The notes: generated by a model not told the origin, from the letters alone. Numbered from the stretch's first letter, positions 45,635 to 53,339 are shown. The stretch: DNA of 64,000 bases from Caldalkalibacillus uzonensis (GCF_030814135.1 NZ_JAUSUQ010000009.1:1-64000), one strand, 5' to 3'. Numbers and translations: made by a program.

Positions 45635-45802
45635 ATGTGGAGTGAATTGTTACTCTTTCTGTTGCTGGTAACTTATGTGATAGCGTTAAAACTTATACTG
45701 AAACTGCATAAGCGCACATCCCAGGTAGCCCACAAGATGGATAGCACAATCAAGGCACTGGAGGATGAGCCGGAAGCTTCCAAAACAAACCCCATGCACT
45801 AG
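45635..45802 (+). CDS. Small single-pass membrane protein of the element
   Basis: Fifty-five residues: an N-terminal transmembrane helix (ELLLFLLLVTYVIALKLIL) and a charged cytoplasmic tail. GAGGTGGTCAT precedes the ATG. The 18 bases before its start copy those before the 98-residue gene. Holin-like or anchoring roles are possible; nothing decides. Confidence 0.6.
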   Translation: MWSELLLFLLLVTYVIALKLILKLHKRTSQVAHKMDSTIKALEDEPEASKTNPMH

Positions 45803-46253
45803 TAAAGCGGGACATCCTTTGTTTATTTTCCTCAGTTTAACTTAGGGTACCAGTGTGGACACAGGCCGGTTAGAACAAAAACGAACACTAAAAAAGGATT
45901 GTGTTTGTTTTGTAAACGCAACTTTTTAACCCCCCTTCACGTAAACATATCCCATGTTGAAAACGAAGGCCCTGCCCCGCTCCCCAGGTCTATCATGTGA
46001 CAGTTTAGCGGGTAGGGGGGAGTAAAAAACTAGTACCTTTAGGCACTAAACCGACGGGGCAACTTTCTGCACACAAAATTCCCTTTATGTCTTTAAGGGG
46101 GCCGGTTCCCTTTTTATACCAAAAAACGAATTTTATTAGCAGAAGGCTGGCCCGTCGGTTACCGGCTGAAAGATGCCCAAAAATCAGTATCCCCCTGGCA
46201 CTGAAAAAGGAGCAGGTTTGCCCCGCTCCCTGTAACTTCACGAGTTACTGACA
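45803..46253. other. Gene-free stretch of the element
   Basis: About 450 bases without a convincing gene. An imperfect inverted repeat of about 13 bases (CAAAAACGAACAC and GTGTTTGTTTTG, near 45874 and 45902) lies at the left. The minus-strand terminator below lies at the right. A plus-strand promoter or small RNA cannot be excluded. Confidence 0.5.
46204..46229 (-). terminator. Terminator of the leftward tiny genes
   Basis: On the minus strand GGAGC and GCTCC enclose an 11-base loop and are followed by five T, 25 bases past the stop of the 53-residue gene. Confidence 0.6.
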
Positions 46254-46415
46254 TTATCCATTGACCAATCTGTCTATCTCTTCCAAATCCTCACGTTTTA
46301 GATACCCCTGCTTAACGCACTCATGTAACACAACTTCTACCCCACATTTCGGGTCAAGCTCTAAATGTTCACAAAGATTTAGATACATTCTAACCAATTC
46401 ATCATATTTGGTCAT
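46254..46415 (-). CDS. Tiny acidic protein of the element
   Basis: Fifty-three residues (MTKYDELVRMYLNLCEHLEL at the start; VVLHECVKQGYLKREDLEEI near the end). AAGGAGG lies eight bases before the ATG. The helical, acidic composition and strong ribosome binding site suggest a real gene of unknown role. Confidence 0.65.
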   Translation of the reverse strand: MTKYDELVRMYLNLCEHLELDPKCGVEVVLHECVKQGYLKREDLEEIDRLVNG

Positions 46416-46478
46416 TTTCTTGTCCTCCTTGTTTATCGTTTATTGTTTAACAACCGCTCCCGCTCCAGGTGCAGTTGC

Positions 46479-46619
46479 TCAATCCGTTGAATGATGTGCT
46501 GTTTTTTCATCTGCTGGGCATTTTCTGTCCATAGCCCTTAAGGCCAGCCTGGTGTGTTCCTTGGCAATCATTAAAAGACGGTTAAGTGTGTCATTAGGCA
46601 GGTGGTGCAAATTGCTCAT
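46479..46619 (-). CDS. Tiny element protein
   Basis: Forty-six residues (MSNLHHLPNDTLNRLLMIAK, then EHTRLALRAMDRKC). AGGAAAGGG precedes the ATG at 46619. An overlapping 25-residue frame (MKKQHIIQRIEQLHLERERL, 46439-46516) starts inside its end. That frame may be a second tiny gene or the true continuation after a frameshift. Confidence 0.5.
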   Translation of the reverse strand: MSNLHHLPNDTLNRLLMIAKEHTRLALRAMDRKCPADEKTAHHSTD

Positions 46620-46653
46620 TTTCCCTTTCCTCCCTTGATTTTTGCCCCTTAAA

Positions 46654-46706
46654 TTTGGTGGCAAATTGGTGGCAGACATAATCACTTTGCCACCAAAATC
46701 AGCCTG
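46654..46706 (+). repeat. Integrase arm-type repeats, right end
   Basis: TTTGGTGGCA (46654-46663) and ATTGGTGGCA (46665-46674) are followed by inverted TTTGCCACCA (46686-46695) and AATCAGCCTG. Read backwards this is CAGGCTGATT plus GGTGGCA, the mirror image of the left end. Confidence 0.7.
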
Positions 46707-46791
46707 TATGATCACACTTAACCGTATTAGAAATCCTATAATATCAAGCTTTTTCAGATGTAAACTGTTATAATCCAATGAGCTTGACATG

Positions 46792-46839
46792 CTTGACAGG
46801 GTGGGGGTCGGCGGTTCGAGCCCGCCCCGAGTCACCATA
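46792..46839 (+). repeat. Right attachment site (48-bp direct repeat)
   Basis: Identical to 39243-39290 (tRNA-Val 3' end). It marks the right boundary of the element and does not make a tRNA by itself. Confidence 0.95.
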
Positions 46840-46880
46840 CATAAGCAATCACAATCCCTTGTTAGACAAGGGATTTTTCT

Positions 46881-47165
46881 TTATGGCGACCAACTATGAA
46901 ACACATATTCTTTGTTGACACCTTCCCATTTGGAACCTGTGGCCATTTTTTGTTCCAACCACTCCAGACAAAATTTTCGAAGTTCATCCATGTACCAGGC
47001 AGGGATATTCGACTTCTCCATTTTCAGCATCTGCTGAAACATTTCAGGTATATAACCAAAATTGCCCGGCTCTGCCCCTAACGCATTTTCTATAATATAG
47101 GAAAAGGCTTTTGCTTTTTGTATCAGTTCATGGGGCTGCCAATGAAAAATTCCTTCATCAAACAA
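46881..47165 (-). pseudogene. Unrecognised ORF fragment flanking the element
   Basis: A 94-residue frame (HWQPHELIQKAKAFSYIIENA; FQQMLKMEKSNIPAWYMDEL) with no ribosome binding site at its TTG. Just beyond its 5' end an AT-richer plus-strand stretch (47160-47308, VNINDCKKVLDAFEEVLNDE) also looks like broken coding DNA. I read both as fragments of disrupted genes; families unknown. Confidence 0.35.
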
Positions 47166-47510
47166 AAATTGGCGTAAATATCAATGATTGTAAAAAAGTT
47201 TTAGATGCTTTTGAAGAAGTATTAAACGATGAATTATCTCATTCAAAAGATGTAAGTAGTGCTTTTGATAAGGTTTATAAAGTATTACATAAGAACAAAA
47301 AAAGGTGACTGATTGAATACTTCAATAGCAAAATATAACTGCCGGTTGCTAATAAAATAATCAAATCTAGAGCTTAGTAGATAGAACCCCTAATCCAGGT
47401 AATAAAAAATGCAGTTGAAATAGGGTGATTCTATCCTTTTTTTATGATGCGATTTTGGTCGAGCGACACGGATCATATAGTGCTTTATATATAAATATGG
47501 ACTTAATCTT

Positions 47511-47630
47511 AGAGTCAAAGGAATTAAGTAAGTTGTCAAGATTACGGACGACGATTCTATTAGTCACACATGATGTCAAAGTTGCAGCAAAAACAGAGCG
47601 TGTTCTTTATATGATGAAGTGGAGCAAAAC
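47511..47630 (+). pseudogene. Fragment of an ABC transporter ATPase (H-loop region)
   Basis: The plus strand reads ELSKLSRLRTTILLVTHDVK followed by VAAKTERVLYM, the C-terminal H-loop segment of ABC ATPases. Nothing upstream supplies the rest of the domain. Confidence 0.6.
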
Positions 47631-47726
47631 TTTGCCTCAAACTCGTGTCCCTATAATTGGGCGGACATAATAGAAAATAGACGAATATACTGGCATTGAA
47701 ATGTTTAAGTCAGGGGAGGAATACTG

Positions 47727-48293
47727 ATGTACCACCAACATGCGTATCCACACACTAACCATTGGCTTGCTTCAAGTCCTGCAAACGCACCCCATTACCC
47801 CTCTCAACCGTTACATCCCCAAATGACCTATTCAACGCCACAACCCATGTCTATGTCACACCCCACGCCAGACTACAGGATACAAGGCGAGTTTCAAACC
47901 TTATTAGCATCCATCATGAATGGCATTGTAGGAGAAGCACAAGCGATTGATTTTTACTCAAGATTATTACAGATGGCGCCAAACGAAAGGCACAGACAGG
48001 CAATTCAGCATGCATTAGATGATGAAAAAGTGCATTTAGAACTGTTTTCTCAGCTTTATACTGACTTAAGCGGGCAACGTCCCCAATATACGTTTAACCC
48101 GGTTCAATTTCAGACATATCAAGAAGGGTTGTACAAGGCCTATGAGGGGGAATTGGAGGCTTATGAAGAATACCGGGATGTGTACTTATTCACAATGGAT
48201 AAGCGGGTAAGAGATGTTTTTTTACGAGCCTTTACAGACGAGATTGAACATGCGACCCGTTTTAGCTTTTTGTTTTTTGACCAGAAGTTATGA
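47727..48293 (+). CDS. Ferritin-like protein with a Pro/His/Tyr-rich N-terminus
   Basis: A 188-residue protein. The first 50 residues are rich in His, Pro, Gln and Tyr, as in spore-coat-associated proteins. The remainder is a four-helix ferritin-like domain with metal-ligand pairs: EAQAIDFYSRLL, DDEKVHLELF, EGELEAYEEYRDVYL and DEIEHATRF. It may bind iron or manganese or dismantle peroxide. GGGGAGG lies before the ATG. It is 17 bases upstream of the peroxiredoxin gene, suggesting a joint role in iron or peroxide handling. Confidence 0.8.
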   Translation: MYHQHAYPHTNHWLASSPANAPHYPSQPLHPQMTYSTPQPMSMSHPTPDYRIQGEFQTLLASIMNGIVGEAQAIDFYSRLLQMAPNERHRQAIQHALDDEKVHLELFSQLYTDLSGQRPQYTFNPVQFQTYQEGLYKAYEGELEAYEEYRDVYLFTMDKRVRDVFLRAFTDEIEHATRFSFLFFDQKL

Positions 48294-48310
48294 TTTTGGG
48301 GTGAATTGAA

Positions 48311-48937
48311 TTGGAAAAAGATAATCGTAGTGAAGCTCTCACAGTGGAACAACTGGACCATGGTCCCCTCCCTTTTTGTGCTTCAAGAGACGATATGGCT
48401 CCCTTATTTACCGCTGAAGCATATGTAAATGAACAGATTCAAACAGTACGCCTGGAAGACTTGCGGGGATCGTGGACGGTTCTTTTTTTCTATGCGAGTG
48501 ATTTTACTTTCGTTTGACCGACCGAATTGGCAGCAGTTGCTGCTGTTTATCCGCAATTAAGAGCCTTAGGAGCCGAGGTATGGGGCATTAGCACAGATAG
48601 TGTGTACGCACATAAAGTGTTTAAAGAAATATCTCCTTCAGCCAGACAAGTACAATTTCCGCTGCTAAGCGACCGGAATCATCTTATTAGCCGTGCCTAC
48701 CGTGTATTGGATGAAAAAGCTGGCGCTGCATTTCGGGCAACTGTCATTGTGGATCCTGACGGCATGATTGTTGCCAAACTTATTTATCCACGCGAAGTAG
48801 GCCGAAACACCCATGAGATTGTTCGCCTCATCCAAGGCCTGCAATTCAGCCGTCAAACAGGCCTGGGTGTTCCAGCCAACTGGGTTCCAGGAATGTCCGG
48901 CATTCAAAGACAAACGGAAGACATTGGGAGAATTTGA
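48311..48937 (+). CDS. AhpC-type peroxiredoxin with in-frame TGA at the peroxidatic position (candidate selenoprotein)
   Basis: One continuous frame of 208 residues is interrupted only by TGA at codon 69 (48515-48517), in the motif DFTFV-TGA-PTE, where AhpC/Prx1 enzymes have the peroxidatic cysteine. Both sides are well-preserved peroxiredoxin ([43 protein letters not shown] with the catalytic Arg; GVPANWVPG). The usual resolving Cys of the VCPANW motif is missing. The RNA after UGA folds as GCAGC-AGUU-GCUGC, with its loop 17 bases from UGA and G at loop position 2, fitting the bacterial SECIS rule. Selenocysteine insertion is the best reading; a nonsense pseudogene is the alternative. TTG start with GGGGTG upstream. 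Confidence 0.8.
48515..48545 (+). promoter_or_regulatory. Candidate bacterial SECIS element
   Basis: UGA, then 17 bases, then tetraloop AGUU closed by GCAGC/GCUGC with further G-U pairs below. Stem length, spacing and G in the loop match bacterial SECIS elements read by SelB. Confidence 0.6.
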
Positions 48938-48941
48938 ACAC

Positions 48942-48980
48942 TCCCGCCACTTAGATTCTAACGAATCTTGAAGTGGGGGA
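48942..48980 (+). mobile_element. IS200/IS605-type end hairpin remnant
   Basis: CCACTT-AGATTC-TAAC-GAATCT-TG-AAGTGG followed by GGGGATTCTC is the imperfect-palindrome end seen at IS200/IS605 elements. No tnpA or tnpB lies nearby, so it is a leftover end or a small non-autonomous copy. Confidence 0.55.
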
Positions 48981-48984
48981 TTCT

Positions 48985-49250
48985 CGGTCAACCGCAACCG
49001 GCCGGGAGTCCTCTTCGTCTCTTGCAAATAAGGACGCGTAACAGGCGGAGCCCAATAAGGGTCACCAGGCGCCGGACCAGCGGTGGCATCCAACAAGGCG
49101 GCGCTGTCCCGGACTGAACGGGTCACCGCATGGTGGCTGACCAAGCCGTTCATTACATCTCCAACAGCCGGGCCCAAGGGGGTGCGGCCCCGGGTAGGCT
49201 TGAAACCGAATACACCACATGCTTTCCCCCCTATACCTGTTGCAGTGCTC
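48985..49250 (-). pseudogene. Amidase-signature family fragment
   Basis: The minus strand encodes [18 protein letters not shown] and then [20 protein letters not shown], the region after the Ser-cisSer-Lys active site of amidases. It is cut on the left by the IS200/IS605-type end and on the right by a crcB fragment. Confidence 0.7.
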
Positions 49251-49310
49251 ATTGTCAATCTTTTGGGCTCATTTGGTTTGGGGTCTTTTTTGGACAGAGT
49301 TGGGCCTTAG
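49222..49310 (+). pseudogene. CrcB/FluC fragment
   Basis: The plus strand reads [20 protein letters not shown], closely like the same segment of the crcB gene at 63.7 kb (PIPVAMVSVNFLGSLGLGCF). Nothing else of the gene is present. Confidence 0.65.
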
Positions 49311-50650
49311 CCAATGAGGATCTTGTCTTCCGGGTATCTGATCTTAGATTTTGTTGGTCTTAAGGCCAGGGCAAAAGCAAAGGTCAGCGGACCTAAACGT
49401 CCAATAAACATCGTGGCAATCACAATTAATTTTCCTAGCGGCGACAATTCACCTGTCACACCCATGGATAGGCCTACGGTTCCAAAAGCGGATGTCGCTT
49501 CAAATAAAATCTCCAAAAAGTCGTATTGAGCCGTATGTTCGGTAATGGTTAACAGTAAGCTAACCAACAATACAATGCCAAAGGAGAGAATAATAACCGC
49601 CAGCGCCTGGAAGACAAGATTGTCACTAATCCTTCTTTTAAGGACTGTAACCTCCTCTTCCCCTTTGACAACACTCCTAAGTGTCATGATGAGCACAGCG
49701 AAGGTGTTGGTTTTAATCCCTCCCCCTGTAGAGCCTGTCGAAGCCCCAACAAACATGAGAAAAATAGTAAACAATAGACTTGTACTCATCATGGCACCCG
49801 TATCAATGGTGTTGAACCCGGCTGTACGAGGTGTGACGGCCTGAAAGAACGATGCCCATAGACGTTCTGCCAAGGATAAGTGCCCGAACGTCTGCGGGTT
49901 AAATGATTCCATGATAAAGATAACGATAAAGCCGCTTAGCGTTAAAATGGACGATGTTAAGATCACAACTTTGGAATGGAGCGTCAGTTGTCGCCACTTT
50001 CTCTTTTCATAAATGTCCACCAGCACCGTAAAGCCAAGACCGCCAATAATAAATAAAGCGGAAATGGTCAAGTTGACAACCGGATCCCCTACATATTGAC
50101 TCAGACTATCGGGCCACAAAGAAAATCCAGCGTTATTAAACGCTGAAACGGAATGAAAAGCAGCTTGGTATACCGCCTCTTGCCAGCCGAATTCTCCTGC
50201 CCAGCGCAGGGTTAGAATGGTAGCGGCAATCAGTTCCAAGCCGAAGGCAATGATCATTATCCCGACAGCCAGCCGGACAACGCTGATTGAACTGATTGAC
50301 TTGGTTGATTCCCGAATTAATAACCGGTTTTTTAAGGATATTTTTTTCCCCAACATGATGGCAAAAATCACGCCAAATGTCATAAAACCAAGTCCGCCAA
50401 CTTGGATTAAGAGCATAATGACCAGCTGTCCAAAGACAGAAAAGTCGGAGCCGGTATCCAAAACAACCAGACCCGTGACACATACCGCTGATGTGGATGT
50501 AAATAACGCATCCAGCCATCCGATGCTCTGAGAAGTAGCAGAAGATATCGGCAAAACAAGAAGAACGGCACCAATGAAGATGACGACAGCAAAACCTAAT
50601 ATCATCGTTTGATGTGGACTTAAATCATAGTTAAATATTCGCAAGCGCAC
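49307..50650 (-). CDS. ktrB: Ktr potassium channel subunit (KtrB/TrkH family)
   Basis: Membrane subunit of a Ktr potassium uptake system, 447 residues. Four pore repeats with TVGYGD-like filters are visible: [17 protein letters not shown] (about 51-67), [25 protein letters not shown] and [15 protein letters not shown]. The gating-loop region [19 protein letters not shown] lies between. The GTG start has GGAGG upstream. It lies 41 bases downstream of ktrA and shares its transcript. It matters for osmotic and sodium/pH adaptation. Confidence 0.93.
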   Translation of the reverse strand: MRLRIFNYDLSPHQTMILGFAVVIFIGAVLLVLPISSATSQSIGWLDALFTSTSAVCVTGLVVLDTGSDFSVFGQLVIMLLIQVGGLGFMTFGVIFAIMLGKKISLKNRLLIRESTKSISSISVVRLAVGIMIIAFGLELIAATILTLRWAGEFGWQEAVYQAAFHSVSAFNNAGFSLWPDSLSQYVGDPVVNLTISALFIIGGLGFTVLVDIYEKRKWRQLTLHSKVVILTSSILTLSGFIVIFIMESFNPQTFGHLSLAERLWASFFQAVTPRTAGFNTIDTGAMMSTSLLFTIFLMFVGASTGSTGGGIKTNTFAVLIMTLRSVVKGEEEVTVLKRRISDNLVFQALAVIILSFGIVLLVSLLLTITEHTAQYDFLEILFEATSAFGTVGLSMGVTGELSPLGKLIVIATMFIGRLGPLTFAFALALRPTKSKIRYPEDKILIG

Positions 50651-50691
50651 GTTTAGACCTCCAGCTTCCTACCTTAAGTCGTGATGGATAT

Positions 50692-51366
50692 TTATTCCAA
50701 AAGTTCTTGTTCCAATTTGTTAAGATCCCGATTGGTGCCGACAAGAACCAATACATCCCCTGTTTTGACCACATCGCTGGCATTGGGAGATATATTGATC
50801 TTTCCTTCATCTTTTGGTTTGATGGCCATCACCGTACACCCATATTTTGCTCTCAAATTCAATTCCTTCAGTGATCTTCCATTCATCTTTTCAGAAGCTG
50901 AAACTTCGAACAAGCTGTAATCAGGAGAAAGCTCTATAAAATCAATGATGTTTCCGGACAAAATACTGTGGGCAACCCGGACGCCCATATCTTTTTCAGG
51001 ATGAACAATCATGTCAGCGCCAATTTTTTCTAAAACTTTGCTGTGATAGTCATTCTTTGCTTTGACAACGATTCGATTAAATCCCATATCCTTTAAAATC
51101 AGGGTTGTTAAGATACTTGCTTGAATATCGTCTCCGATGGCCACAATGGCCTCGTCCAGGTTGGATACGCCCAGTTCTCGTAATACACCTTCATCTGTTC
51201 CATCAGCTTGTACAGCTTGGGTAACCAAGTCGGCCACTTTGTTCACTTTGCCTTCATCTTTGTCAATAGCCATGACCTCGTGGCCAAGTGAGGACAATGT
51301 TTTAGTGATACTCTCTCCAAAGCGGCCTAAACCAATGACCAAAAATGAACGTTTTAATTGTTTCAT
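50692..51366 (-). CDS. ktrA: Ktr regulatory subunit (KtrA, RCK_N-RCK_C)
   Basis: Cytosolic gating ring protein, 224 residues. The Rossmann RCK_N domain has FLVIGLGRFGESITKTL (residues 8-24) and acidic AIDKDE binding ATP/ADP or NAD. RCK_C follows (about 140-224, FEVSASEKMNGRSLKELNL...GDVLVLVGTNRDL), the domain that binds c-di-AMP in relatives. AAAAGGGG lies upstream of the ATG. A c-di-AMP riboswitch precedes it, so both RNA and protein levels respond to the second messenger. Confidence 0.94.
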   Translation of the reverse strand: MKQLKRSFLVIGLGRFGESITKTLSSLGHEVMAIDKDEGKVNKVADLVTQAVQADGTDEGVLRELGVSNLDEAIVAIGDDIQASILTTLILKDMGFNRIVVKAKNDYHSKVLEKIGADMIVHPEKDMGVRVAHSILSGNIIDFIELSPDYSLFEVSASEKMNGRSLKELNLRAKYGCTVMAIKPKDEGKINISPNASDVVKTGDVLVLVGTNRDLNKLEQELLE

Positions 51367-51401
51367 GTGATATCCCCTTTTCTAAGCTGTCTTTCCAAAA
51401 T

Positions 51402-51433
51402 AAAAAAGCACAGAAGGGTTGGGATTTCTGTGC
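51402..51433 (-). terminator. Terminator of the ktrAB leader
   Basis: On the minus strand GCACAGAA, a ten-base loop, TTCTGTGC and six T, 36 bases before the ktrA start. This is the expression platform of the riboswitch. Confidence 0.88.
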
Positions 51434-51454
51434 ACCACTAAAAAACCACCCCTC

Positions 51455-51575
51455 TTTAACGCTTACGAGGTTAGCTGACGGGTTAGGAAGAAAGAGTCTC
51501 CCTCCTCATGGTATATGAGGTTCACCCCAAAAAAGTGGGTCCCCCGCTTCCAGATGGAACTCAGCGCTTGTAGGT
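51455..51575 (-). ncRNA. c-di-AMP riboswitch (ydaO/yuaA type)
   Basis: The minus-strand leader shows the ydaO-yuaA aptamer pattern: CGCTGAGTTCC, GCGGGGGACCCA, then TTGGGGTGAA, GAGGGAGACTCTTTC, CCTAACCCGTCAGCTAACC and closing GTAAGCG. A terminator follows at once. The same riboswitch sits before ktrA in Bacillus subtilis, where c-di-AMP turns potassium uptake off. Confidence 0.9.
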
Positions 51576-51605
51576 ATCACTTTTAACCTATTTCAGTTTC
51601 TCAAA

Positions 51606-51634
51606 ATTATACTCCTAATTCATTAAGCTTGCAA
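51606..51634 (-). promoter_or_regulatory. Promoter of ktrAB
   Basis: Minus strand TTGCAA (51634-51629), 17 bases, TATAAT (51611-51606), about 30 bases before the aptamer. Confidence 0.75.
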
Positions 51635-51657
51635 CAGAGAACAGCCTCCCACAATAA

Positions 51658-52058
51658 TTAGCTATGTAAACTTCCCTTCAACCAAGGGCGAGGTTGATAG
51701 GGACCGATCGGGATTTGGATGAGGCTGGTGTGTCCTTGTCGATCCATCTTGTAAATCTTATCACACAAGTTGGCATCAAACCCGAGAAGCGGGTGTCCCC
51801 CCATTCCGAGAGCTGACGCCGCTAACAGTAAGCGTTGCACGAGCATACCCGCTTCCATTTGTTGGATGCGATATCCTCTGTATCCCAGTTCCGTTTTGAA
51901 ATGATCCTTATCACCTGCCACATGCAGGCAGAGCGGCACTTGGAACAAATTTACATTATCATGGACGCTTGATTCATCTTGATTAACATCGGATACTCCA
52001 GAACTTTCTTTGAGCGGACATAATGATCATGCCGAACCGTTTCCAGCTCCCGGGACAA
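51658..52058 (-). pseudogene. Degraded second copy of the SagB-type dehydrogenase gene
   Basis: The 96 C-terminal residues are nearly identical to those of the intact gene at 53619. After base 51960 the sequence jumps to the part of the intact gene starting at 54316, so 394 bases (53922-54315 of the intact copy) are deleted, shifting the frame. Similarity ends near 52058. It is a remnant of a tandem duplication of the TOMM locus. Confidence 0.9.
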
Positions 52059-52412
52059 TATTATCGTTTATTCTTCAGGTTAATATAGGGCTTCCTCGCT
52101 AATTTTTTTGTTGATCACCAGCTTTTATCTACTCAATCGTTCTATTTGTATAAAAGGTTGAAAAGGAAAAAGGTGGGTTAATATCTACATTTCCCACCTC
52201 TTAAGTCCGAGATTCTAATCCTGAAAATCCCTTCTGTAACCTCTTCTATACCTTATTTCCTTTCTCAGCAGCCAAGAAGGACACATATTTGCTTCAGAAA
52301 TTCTCAGTTTCCTCTAAGATCACCCTATAGCATCGCACCCATGCCGGGCGTACCAAAAATGTCCCACCCGAAAGGTGGGAGACAGTTGGTACTTTTTTCA
52401 ATTTTCAAATCA
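52059..52412. other. Gene-free stretch with hairpins
   Basis: No credible gene. GGTGGG/CCCACC arms pair near 52171-52199. A TCCCACC-cgaaa-GGTGGGA hairpin (52362-52380) lies at the right, followed by a T-run at 52393. The latter could be a plus-strand terminator. Confidence 0.5.
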
Positions 52413-52532
52413 TTAATAGACCCCACGGCCAAGGAAACATCCACATCCTACGATAATAAGCAGGACGAACAACACTACGATTAACGTAAAGTCATCGAAA
52501 GGCCGGAAAGGCATGACTCTTCCGTCAGACAT
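52413..52532 (-). CDS. YjcZ-family small sporulation protein
   Basis: Thirty-nine residues: a short polar start, then the YjcZ-type hydrophobic segment FTLIVVLFVLLIIVGCGCF. AAAGGAGGGG lies before the ATG. YjcZ-like proteins are tiny, Bacillus-specific and sporulation-associated. Two adjacent cysteines in place of the usual residues are unusual. It lies between the two copies of the TOMM dehydrogenase gene. Confidence 0.82.
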   Translation of the reverse strand: MSDGRVMPFRPFDDFTLIVVLFVLLIIVGCGCFLGRGVY

Positions 52533-52744
52533 TGGCTCCCCTCCTTTCATTGCGTTTAACATTAATATACGTTCATCGTGAATGGTTGTAAGGGCGTGTT
52601 ACACAGGTTAGAAGTGGATTTTTATAACGATACATGGTGTTTCATACCACTGCTGTGATTACTGCCGGAACCAGCAAATTTGGGATCGTCCTCATAATCT
52701 AATGACTAAAATCCACAGCTGCAACGCAGCGAAGAAAGAAGTAC

Positions 52745-52935
52745 TTATGAATGAGGGGTACCCCGATCCCTCTTCCAGAGGGTCAGGGCAATTTTTTTCA
52801 TGTTTTGACAAGGAGCTGTTAGCAAACAGTGCATAGTGACTTTGGTCAATCTCCGGAAACGGGCATAGCGAAGCCCATGCAGTTCTTTTGAATCTGCGAA
52901 GCTTCATTCGATGGTTTCCAAACTTCCTTTGCATA
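52745..52935 (-). mobile_element. IS1182-type transposase C-terminal remnant
   Basis: The minus strand reads [20 protein letters not shown], then [20 protein letters not shown] and a natural stop. This is the C-terminal end of IS1182-family transposases. An in-frame TGA lies just before SFADSK, and nothing of the catalytic core remains. Confidence 0.65.
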
Positions 52936-53153
52936 GGTGGGGAGAAAACGCCGAATATAGTTTTGACTAAAGGTGGAGAAATGAGGCACTACATAGGTTT
53001 TCAACACAGCTTATGTTTAGTTTTTATTTTTGTGCGTGTCACAACTACCTAATTTAACAAGTCCCAAGATATACACCCTGCTTTTTATAAGCGTCCGGCA
53101 TAGGATAAATTGAATTTTTAAAATTAAGATTTTCTAAAGGAGGATTGACACCC

Positions 53154-53339
53154 ATGTACAGATATTATGCTCTTTGCCGGGCAAACATAGGACGAGTGGC
53201 CAGAATTGGCACCCGAGATGGAAGAATTTTCGATGGAAGAATATCCGGAGTAACCCCAACACATGTTTATCTTACAATTGATTTTACACAATCCGAAAGA
53301 CATCATCAAAAGAGGGGAGCAAGTTTTTTGAAATACTAA
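53154..53339 (+). CDS. Small beta-rich protein, unrecognised
   Basis: Sixty-one residues: MYRYYALCRANIGRVARIGT, then RDGRIFDGRISGVTPTHVYL and a polar tail. The alternating strand pattern with turn glycines resembles small SH3/LSm-like barrels. AAAGGAGG lies ten bases before the ATG. The tail after THVYL looks unrelated to the barrel and may come from a frameshift. It stands opposite the TOMM genes; no functional link is shown. Confidence 0.5.
   Translation: MYRYYALCRANIGRVARIGTRDGRIFDGRISGVTPTHVYLTIDFTQSERHHQKRGASFLKY

Larger units (their letters stand above)
39291..46839. mobile_element. Integrated satellite-like element in tRNA-Val
   Basis: A 7.5-kb segment bounded by 48-bp direct repeats. 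It has an integrase next to the tRNA end, divergent regulator genes, excisionase-like, primase-like (CHC2) and DUF3987 genes and a short iteron-like tract. It carries no capsid, terminase, relaxase or type IV secretion gene. This gene order resembles phage-satellite or small integrative-plasmid elements of Firmicutes. The integrase has a frameshift, so the copy may be stranded. Confidence 0.88.

Noticed and set aside
39291..46839. Prophage or conjugative element
   Set aside because: No capsid, portal, terminase, lysis, relaxase or secretion genes are present between the attachment repeats.
46792..46839. A second tRNA-Val gene
   Set aside because: Only the 3' part is present; the acceptor 5' strand and D arm are missing, so it is an attachment-site copy.
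48665..49258. A 197-residue minus-strand ORF
   Set aside because: Only its first third is amidase-like; the rest is the antisense of the peroxiredoxin gene and the IS end, so it is a chance fusion of frames.
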